29,157 nt of DNA from Priapulus caudatus (taxonomy: Eukaryota; Priapulida; Priapulimorpha; Priapulimorphida; Priapulidae), in contig NW_014577070.1 of NCBI RefSeq assembly GCF_000485595.1, forward strand, positions 19,343-48,499. Reading direction: 5' to 3'. Below are positions 11,441 through 18,647 of this stretch, piece by piece. Below the pieces are notes generated by a model. It made no database searches. It saw only the letters and a list, made by a program, of their open reading frames with translations, and had not been told where the DNA came from. The translations under genes and the position numbers were made by a program. How positions within the stretch are numbered: position 1 is the stretch's first letter; every line of letters starts with the position of its first letter.

Positions 11441-11675
11441 GGGGTCGTCGTCGTATCAGAGATATACAGATATGTACCCGAGGTAGTTTTAGGTTGTTTA
11501 GTATTATGTTTATTATTTTATATTGAGGTAGATGTTAGGGTTAGGGTTAGGGTTAGGGCTAGGGTTAGGTGGTTAGGGTTAGGGTACACTTCTGTAGTAC
11601 AAGTCTGGTACACTTTGTGTATACATATATGTACCTCGGGTACATATCTGTAGTACGTGATACGACAACGACCCC
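11441..11675 (+). repeat. Inverted-repeat element A around a TTAGGG tract, copy 2
   Basis: Arms at 11441-11482 and 11635-11675, with a TTAGGG tract at 11535-11584 between them. The arm ends GGGGTCGTCGTCGTATCA and its complement on the right are clear. Confidence 0.8.
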
Positions 11676-11940
11676 TTGAAGGCTTGAGTAGTACTACTAG
11701 TACTAGAGCTAATGCAGTAAATGCCGAGCAAATGTTAGAGCTCCACTTTCCTATTGATATTTCTTCCTCGCAGTCGCAGCTCTTCATATAATTCATCCGA
11801 ATAATTTCATACCGATCATTAATAAGCACAAAATTTGGTTTCTTTCTATTATGTACATCGTCTTGTGTTTATAAAAGTAATTTTAATATCAGAAACGATA
11901 GATTTCCCGTACACCACCATGCTGCTGTGTTTACATCACC

Positions 11941-11981
11941 GATCTCTATAATATAGTATAATAGATTATATTATAGAGATC
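11941..11981. repeat. AT-rich perfect palindrome, 15-bp arms
   Basis: The left arm GATCTCTATAATATA (11941-11955) is exactly the reverse complement of TATATTATAGAGATC (11967-11981), with an 11-nt loop. GTTTAC and CATGC motifs further out also match weakly in inverted orientation. It may be the core of another foldback element. Confidence 0.8.
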
Positions 11982-12059
11982 AGTGGTTTACATTAGCCTC
12001 CCGCATGGGGAGGGCGCTGTCGTCGCTTGCTCGGGCGTCATTTACAGGTGTTGGCAGAA

Positions 12060-12214
12060 AGATGCGATATGATATGACTACTAGGCACTTTAATTTAATT
12101 TAATTTTTATTTTTTAGGGTTAGGGTTAGGGTTAGGGTTAGGTTAGGGTTGGTTGTTTTTTTAAGTGCCTAGTAGTCATATCCTAAGTGCCTAGTAGTCA
12201 TATCATATCGCATC
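12060..12214 (+). repeat. Inverted-repeat element B around a TTAGGG tract, copy 2
   Basis: The left arm (12060-12092) and the outer right arm (to 12214) match perfectly as inverted repeats over about 31 bp, from AGATGCGATATGATATGAC to AGGCACTT. The TTAGGG tract is at 12114-12152. TCATTTACAGG occurs in direct orientation just outside both ends, but it is not a clean target duplication. Confidence 0.85.
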
Positions 12215-12745
12215 TATCTGGCGGGTGCTCATTTACAGGCCGATGGGCGAATCGGCGTTCTAGTGTATATATATCTTTATTATTTCTATGTATGTACGTA
12301 GAGGGGGGGGGACGGGTATTTTCGGGACGCGGGATTGGCCATTTTTATTATCTGGGAACTGGGAAAATGTCAGATAAATTTTCCGTGATTCGGAACAGAA
12401 GTCATCGGGACGTGGGAAAGGCCTCTAAAATTGTCTGGATCTGGGAAAATGTTTGTCAATTCGTCGCGGATTTCATTTATGCGCTAATATTTATTTAAAT
12501 TTTTATTTTTATTTATTTATTTATTAATTATGCCCAGATAAATAATAGTATGTAAATATTAGTATTTACTTATATTTATAGTGTTTGAAAACCTAAACTA
12601 CTGAATTTCCTGAAACATGTCTACAGAATTTCCTGGGAACTGGGAATTGGGATTTTATTTTACTGGGAACTGGGATATGGGATGTTTTTGCTAGGAAAGT
12701 GGGAATGTACCCCCCCCCCCCGTTCTCCCCTCTACGTACTTATGT

Positions 12746-12942
12746 CAGGGGCGTGTACAGATTTTTACCAGGGGGGGGGTCTAATCATAACCGAAAGTTG
12801 CCGAGCATGCAAAGGGGGGGTGGTCAGGGGGGCTCTCCCCAAATTTTTTTGAAATTAGACCCCTTAGATGCGTTTTCTGCGCGAGCAGGGGGCGGGGCGT
12901 CCGGACCCTGGTACCCGCGCCCCCCCCCTGTACACGCCCCTG
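12746..12942 (+). mobile_element. hAT-like nonautonomous element (MITE), copy 2
   Basis: Same element as 5219-5423 at the same place in the large unit, so it was present before the duplication. Both CAGGGGCGTGTACA ends are intact. Differences lie mainly in the homopolymer lengths. Confidence 0.6.
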
Positions 12943-13131
12943 TATCTACCTCTGTCATAGCATGATCTACCTTGCGGGCATAATGCAAATTAGTGCACTC
13001 TAGTGCCGAATTTTACCGCAAAAAAATAAGGAGAAGGCCTTTTCCAGAGACGAAACAGTGCAACATTGGTGAACAACCTGCTGAAGTGAAGGTTACCGTT
13101 GTATGCGACCAACTCAATCTGTCCTCCAATC

Positions 13132-13279
13132 CTGAGAACAATATATACAATGTATATACAATATATATATACAATATATATATACAATATATATATACAA
13201 TATATATATACAATATATACAATCAAGAGTGCATAATAGATATTATGCACTCTTGATACAATGTATATATTGTTCTCAG
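13132..13279 (+). mobile_element. AT-rich MITE with 8-bp target duplication, copy 2
   Basis: The ends are inverted repeats: CTGAGAACAATATATACA on the left and its complement, ending GTTCTCAG, on the right. The 8 bp CTCCAATC flank both sides exactly (13124-13131 and 13280-13287), as expected for a target site duplication. Inside are tandem AATATATATATAC motifs and a hairpin with arms ATCAAGAGTGCATAAT/ATTATGCACTCTTGAT. An 8-bp duplication fits the hAT superfamily, but the CTGAGAAC terminus is not a classical hAT end, so family assignment is open. Confidence 0.75.
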
Positions 13280-13709
13280 CTCCAATCCAGCGTGCGTCAT
13301 TGTACTGTGGTGCCATCTCGTAGCTGCTCGTGGCATCGCGTGATAATACTAATATAGACCTTGTGCGCTAGAAGAAGTGGAATCTTGCGGAACTGTTGAC
13401 GAGAATTATGTGAATAAATTGAACTAATTAGACAGGCGTGGCGGAAGTCATCTCAAAGCGAAAGCGCATTATACGGCTGGGTTTAGCAATTGAGATTTAT
13501 GGAATAATTATTTTAAAGCCAATGAAAAGCAGCCATTAGTTTCAGATTGAATCCCGTCTTTTTCGAGTTTCCAGCAATTAAGCGACAAGCACACGTAACA
13601 CCGTTTGATCGGCCGATAGCTAGGATCGGGGCGCGCCGCGCGTGAGCGGTAGTCTTTCACTTTTACTCGACTCTTTCCCCTCACACACACGCGCGCACGC
13701 ACGCCACGC

Positions 13710-13710
<1 letters not shown>

Positions 13711-13761
<51 letters not shown>

Positions 13762-13790
13762 CACACGCACACACACACACACACCACACA

Positions 13791-13861
<71 letters not shown>
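13711..13861 (+). repeat. (CA)n microsatellite, copy 2
   Basis: Counterpart of 6202-6351 with similar length and the same internal GCACACGCACAC interruption. Confidence 0.95.
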
Positions 13862-13862
<1 letters not shown>

Positions 13863-13892
13863 GCAGGAAAGGTTGTGCACAGATACGCTGCA

Positions 13893-14165
13893 CACGTGAG
13901 GCGGTAAGCACTTATTTCCATCCTCAAACCGCCCTAGTTCCGGTGTGCATGTCCCACCGCCGCGGCGCATTAGGCGTTAGCGTTTAGGGTTAGGTTAGGT
14001 TAGGTTTTAGGTTAGGGTTAGGGTTAAGTTTGTTGGGGGATTAGGTTAGGGTTAGGGTTAAGGTTAGAAAAAAACTGTTGTGGAAAAAAAATTGCGCGCC
14101 GGCGGTGGTGGAACCTGCAGACCGGAAGGGGCGGTTTGAGGGATGGAAATAAGTGCTTACACGTG
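13893..14165 (+). repeat. Inverted-repeat element C around a TTAGGG tract, copy 2
   Basis: Arms at about 13893-13971 and 14090-14165, with a telomere-type tract at 13984-14067. The outer part GTAAGCACTTATTTCCATCC is an exact inverted match. The inner part diverges around TAGTTCCGGTGTGCATG. Confidence 0.85.
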
Positions 14166-14556
14166 TGGCGGTGTTCTGTCAATATTAGCGAGTGATGTCT
14201 TCGATTTTTGTTCCCATTAGCGTAATGGTTGTCACCGTGTGACATATACATATATGAAGCGAAGAATGCAATATGAGTTCACTTCAACCGATTTGGGCAG
14301 GCCGTCACAAGTTTCCTTTTCTCGGGCGCAATCACAAACGCGACCGCGGACACAAATGCGTGTACGTAAACGCACGGGCGAGCACACACCATACTAGCAC
14401 ACACGCGCTCTTGACAGCTCGAAAGCGAGTGGCGAGTGCGGAAATAACAACAACAGCAACGCGACTTTTTTTCTTAATGACGACGAATATTTATTAATTT
14501 TGACTTGAAGCAAATTTTACAAGCAACGCGGAAACAGTGTATAATATACTGATCAT

Positions 14557-14557
<1 letters not shown>

Positions 14558-14601
<44 letters not shown>
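14558..14601. repeat. (TA)n microsatellite, copy 2
   Basis: Counterpart of 7071-7106 with a slightly longer run. Confidence 0.9.
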
Positions 14602-14602
<1 letters not shown>

Positions 14603-15392
14603 TAAAAACAAATCCGGGCCTGTGAGTGAGAGGACCAATAACTAGACTCGTAAAGTCAGTGACAAAAGCGCCATCTGTTGACGGGCCTGTAGCGACGAGA
14701 CCCTCTGATACAGGTATCGAGAATAACATTAAAAACGGATAGATATAACGAGGTTAACGTGCGTAGATATATTCAATATATTTATAGTAATATATATATA
14801 CTATATTCACATCAAAACAACTACATCTGCCAATATACGACTCAGACAGTAACAATAGTCATTCATAGTGAAGTAACCTTGGTATTAGATTCTAATGAGA
14901 GTAGTAAGAGCTTCGGCCCCGATATAGAACGCATACGGGCTTGCGTTTACGTCAGCAATATGGTGGGGATGCTAATATGAAGGTTAGTTGAAGGGCGGCT
15001 AATCTTCGAAGCGACGAATGGGTGAAAGAGTAAAGAAGGCTGGGGAGTAGGTGTCACTGAGAAAACGCCTATGGTATGGCTGAGAAGGTACTCTTTGAGG
15101 CAATTATTGATACTAATGCATAAAAACGATCGAAGTTAGGGTTACGACAAGGGAAAGTAATCGAAATAAAAAAATTCCTTTAACACGTTTGTTTCTTTTC
15201 TGCGTCTCTGGCTCTCTTCTTGCGCTTCTCATTTCGTCGCTCTTTCCTCATCTATTTTTTCTCTGACTCTCATTCCTTCCGCTAACATAATCCGCCATCA
15301 TTAACGCCCACCATCCTATCCGCGCCTCGATTTCTACCGCGAAACAAGTAACTCGCAACATCGATCACATCGAACGCGGAAAGAACCAAGAT

Positions 15393-15605
15393 TATATAAA
15401 AAAATCTCTTCGCTGAAGACGCGCCACGGCCGAGGCACGACGTGAGCTGTCGTGTTTGCTCCCACGTCCCGTGTTCGGGTGTTGCGATGCTAATGATCAG
15501 GAAATACTAACCGTCATCCGTCTCGAGTGGCCCCAATTGTTTTCGGTCGGAGCTTGCGTCGCTCAGCGCTGCATGGTAATTAGGCGGCTAGCCCCACTCG
15601 ACGGT
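15393..15605 (+). promoter_or_regulatory. Possible TATA promoter and first exon, copy 2
   Basis: Same motif pair as 7901-8113: TATATAAA at 15393-15400 and the donor GT at 15604-15605. The open frame from about 15456 is shared with copy 1 up to the end of the large unit and diverges after 15672. Nothing in it resembles a known protein. Confidence 0.25.
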
Positions 15606-15703
15606 AAGACTCAACGCTCCTCCTCGTTCAGAGTGTTTATCGCACCTGTTATAGGCCTTATCGTCGACCGGATTACGGCAGCCAGCAGTTCTGCCGAATA
15701 GCG

Positions 15704-15768
15704 TAAAAGAAAGAAAGAGAGAGAGGGAGAGAAGAGAGAGATAGGTGGAAAAAGAGACGGCGAAACTT

Positions 15769-15852
<84 letters not shown>

Positions 15853-15943
15853 GTTGAAAAAGAGACGGCGAAACTTAGAGAGAGAGAGAGAGAAAGAGAG
15901 AGAGTAAGAGAGAGGAGAGACGAGCAGAGATGAGAGAGAGAAG

Positions 15944-15979
<36 letters not shown>
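15704..15979 (+). repeat. (GA)n polypurine tract with an internal duplication
   Basis: GA-rich array beginning about 30 bp after the right end of the large tandem repeat. A segment containing AGAGACGGCGAAACTTAG occurs twice (15741-15770 and 15850-15878), so part of the array has been duplicated with its non-GA marker. Confidence 0.9.
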
Positions 15980-15980
<1 letters not shown>

Positions 15981-16258
15981 GTCACGGTATCCTGTAACGC
16001 TGCGCAGTCACATGATTGTGCCATTGCATCTTGTCACACACACACTTGTTAGTATCGCTTACCACACTGTCAAACAGGTGACCGTTTGACTCTAAACTGA
16101 CGCAGTATCCTATCAACGCATACAATCACCTGCTGCTGCTATCACTCAATTCTGTAACGCTATCTGTTGAGAATTTGATATGAAGCTAACACACTTCGAC
16201 TCGAATGCGCATGCGTGCATCTAGAGCAAACACAGCTGAGACTGTCCGTGGCGTAGCA
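15980..16258. other. Unique sequence, no gene seen
   Basis: No open frame or RNA gene is recognised. It leads directly into the E-box minisatellite. Confidence 0.6.
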
Positions 16259-16616
16259 TTTCCTGTGATGATGGCGTCATGTGACACACCCTGTGACGAT
16301 GGCGTCACGTCACACACCCTGTGACGATGGCGTCACTTGACGTGTCCGGTAATGATCACGACACAACTTGGTCACGTGACACACCCTGTGAAGACAGCGT
16401 CACGTGACACGCCCTGTGAAGACAGCGTCACGTGACACGCCCTGTGAAGACAGCGTCCCGGGACACGCCCTGTGAAGACAGCGTCACGTGACACGCCTGT
16501 GAAGACAGGCGTCACGTGACACACCTGCTGAAGACAGCGTCACGTGACACGCCTGTGAAGACAGCGTCACGTGACACGCCCTGTGAAGACAGCGTCACCT
16601 GACACGCCTTGTGCGG
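16259..16616 (+). repeat. 28-bp minisatellite with GTCACGTGAC palindromes
   Basis: The unit is GTCACGTGACACGCCC plus TGTGAAGACAGC. Seven exact GTCACGTGAC copies start at 16371, 16399, 16427, 16483, 16511, 16539 and 16566. Variants are GTCCCGGGAC at 16455 and GTCACCTGAC at 16594. Spacing is 28 bp apart from one 27-bp step. The first 110 bp hold older units with a GACGATGGCGTCAC core. CACGTG is the E-box core bound by bHLH-ZIP factors such as USF, MITF/TFE and MYC-MAX. GTCACGTGAC matches the CLEAR-type element. Regulatory function is inference. Confidence 0.9.
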
Positions 16617-17278
16617 AGCTCCTTGCTGCAGTAGGGTTAGGAGAGCTGGTGTAGGGCCGCGTTATACCTCTTAGGTAAAATTACCCCTTTGTTATGATTG
16701 TTTGCTTATAAAGTGCTCGACTAAGTAATAATATTAGTATTTTCTTAAATATTGAACTAAAAAAAGTTATATTCTCAGCGCTAGACGCTTTATTTGTTGC
16801 TTTTGCGCCGGAATTCGGGAGTTTCATCGAATTTTTGTTAAAATCCATCAATTTTGGCGCTATCATTGAGTTCCTCGGGCGCTAGGCTGAAATGCTTTGT
16901 CGAACGTGTGTACAGTTAAATTATCTTGTATTCCCGAGAGACAACTCGCACGTTTAACTGTACCGCGATAGTACGAACGGGTTGGGTACGAGAATGGGGC
17001 CCGCAGCTGCTATCGCGTGTGCGCGCCGAAAGTGTCGGCCTAGTTACAATTACTGGGCTGACGACAACGTAGATTTAAGAGCCGCAGACTTCTTCATATG
17101 TCTCATGGTAGGGAAACAATAGGGCAGAGGCAAGCTGGCGACAGTAAATAGCACTGCACGGGCCAAAATGACATGCGTAGTAGCACCTACTGATAGCCTT
17201 CGCAACGGGCAACCAATCAAGTACGAGATTACTACCACGAATTGAGTAGCACCACAATCAATCAATTAATCAATAACC
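16617..17278. other. Unique sequence, no gene seen
   Basis: No gene is recognised. An 11-bp inverted repeat, GTACAGTTAAA (16910-16920) and TTTAACTGTAC (16953-16963), could form a short hairpin. Confidence 0.55.
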
Positions 17279-17423
17279 GTCATGATGATGATGATCATCA
17301 TCATCATTGTCATCATCATTATTATTATCATCATCATTATCATATAATGATCAATAGTAGAAGTAATAATAAGGATAATAATAACAACAATAATAATAAT
17401 GATAATAATAATAATAATAATGT
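17279..17423. repeat. ATG/CAT/AAT trinucleotide repeats with a perfect palindrome
   Basis: ATG repeats switch to CAT repeats at a dyad centre, giving a perfect 26-bp palindrome at 17282-17307. CAT/TAT and then AAT/AAC triplets follow up to 17423. The polyHis/polyAsn open frame through it is a by-product of the triplets. Confidence 0.9.
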
Positions 17424-17789
17424 GCCGTCGGCGTCTCAGTCATGGTACACGTTGACGCTAGAAGGCAGCACCGAATGACGCAACATGTGCCATACCGCAG
17501 CCGAGACCATGCATTCAGAGAACAAGACCCCTCTTGTAGTCGTTAGGGCCATACCGAAACACGACAGAAATCTGACGCTAGGCAGAACCCTAAAACGGAT
17601 ACAGCGGAGAAAACTAGCTGACTGCGCGCATTTCCATATTCTTCTCGTGACGATTGAACAAAGACGCCACGAATAACATTTCTAACAGAGAAAATAGTTA
17701 GAAAAGTAGCAGGTAGGGCCTACAGGAAAGCGGAGAGCTAAACTTTCAAACAATTTTTTTTTACAATCGGTAGAGAGCCTTTAGATTCT
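17424..17789. other. Unique sequence, no gene seen
   Basis: The open frame at 17485-17676 (63 codons) has no recognisable motif. Its start context and composition do not argue for a gene. Confidence 0.5.
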
Positions 17790-17803
17790 GCCACCTGGTG
17801 GCG
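17790..17803 (-). promoter_or_regulatory. CTCF-like binding site
   Basis: The minus strand reads CCACCAGGTGGCAG across this position. That fits the animal CTCF core CCA(C/G)(C/T)AG(A/G)(G/T)GGC(A/G)(C/G) at every position. Two weaker AGGTGGC-containing sites on the same strand lie at 17876-17882 and 17979-17985. CTCF binding is inferred from the motif only. Confidence 0.45.
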
Positions 17804-18429
17804 AAACTGCGTGTCTTCGACACATTTAGTCTTCACGGTGAAGCTGCCAGCGTTCCGTGGAAATCGTTCGTCGCGCCACCTAACGCCAAACCTAATCATG
17901 AAACACGTGCACCTTCGCTAAGGCACCGCCTGACATCGCCGCTATAGCTAAACCCTCACGCGGAGACGCCACCCTGGCGCCACCTGGCAGCACCTATCTG
18001 AGTTTCTTCCATGTCAATGTAGGAAACTTTGCATGAATAATCGATAACGTCGTCTGTTGCTAGGCAACGATACCGATCCCGGGAACGACGCGTCTGGCTT
18101 CTCACTTGTCAGTCACTGTGACGTCGGGCAAGGTGCAGTAATGTCGGAAAGTCGCGTTGACCATCCCCTGCGTTCACATTGCAACCATTCGCAGTTCTGT
18201 AAAGGAGCAGATGAAGCGGCAACCCACTTGCTGAGCTGGAACGCGCGCAGATCCGTATCCCTAACACTCATTTCCACATAATTGTACAATCGCTTTAGTG
18301 CTCACGTAGCCTACAACGTATCTTCTATTCCAACACCCCGCATACATGTGACCAGAGTTGACCAGTCGCGCAACGTGACACCTCTTCTTCGCTTCTCGTT
18401 GTTTCTCGCGTGACGCTGTGAGACGCATG
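17804..18429. other. Downstream flank of the receptor exon, probable 3' UTR
   Basis: This lies 3' of the receptor stop codon on the minus strand, so part of it is probably 3' UTR. I found no AATAAA on the minus strand near the stop. The nearest TTTATT on the plus strand is around 16787, which would imply a long 3' UTR, an unusual signal or another downstream exon. Two AGGTGGC motifs lie inside. Confidence 0.4.
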
Positions 18430-18647
18430 TTAACTGCACGGCTTGCTGAGCAACTTCTGGAAGGCGCGCCGGAACTCGATGTTGAAGATCGTGTAGATTA
18501 CCGGGTTGAAGAGACTGTTGCAGTAGCCGATCCACGTCGTGAACGTGAAGGCGAACACAGGCGGCTGCCAGTCGTAGCTGAACTTCAGGCAGAGTGCGTT
18601 CATGATCTGACACGTGAAGAACGGCACCCAGCAGACGAGGAAGACGC
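18430..18647 (-). CDS. Last coding exon of a D2-like/alpha2-like biogenic amine GPCR (partial)
   Basis: The exon encodes the C-terminal 72 residues of a class A G-protein-coupled receptor at the plasma membrane. TM6 carries CWVPFF (residues 6-11 of the exon). A short third extracellular loop follows. TM7 carries TTWIGYCNS and NPVIY (48-52). Helix 8 is FNIEFRRAFQKLL, followed by a very short tail ending KPCS with a possible palmitoylated Cys. The TTW and NIEFRRAF features resemble dopamine D2-like receptors, while GYCNS and NPVIYTIFN also fit alpha2-adrenergic-like receptors. The short tail suits both, and both families usually couple to Gi/o. The acceptor is TTGCAG|GC on the minus strand, giving phase 1 with a split Gly codon, just before the VF-CW-PFF segment. 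From knowledge of the family, the last intron of vertebrate D2 genes lies at about this place. The stop is TAA at 18430-18432. The acidic TM3, DRY motif and binding-site serines are on exons I cannot find. Ligand is therefore uncertain. Confidence 0.9.

Larger units (their letters stand above)
8173..15672 (+). repeat. Large tandem repeat unit, copy 2 (about 7.5 kb)
   Basis: This is the second head-to-tail copy of the unit at 345-8172. Homology ends at the GTCGACCGG motif near 15672, where sequence changes to ATTACGGCAGCC and then a GA tract. Copy 2 generally has the cleaner sequence of the two: the MITE target duplication and the AT palindrome at 11941-11981 are exact here and broken in copy 1. 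The last 500 bp are almost identical between copies, while the first 6 kb differ by many single-base indels. Confidence 0.93.
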
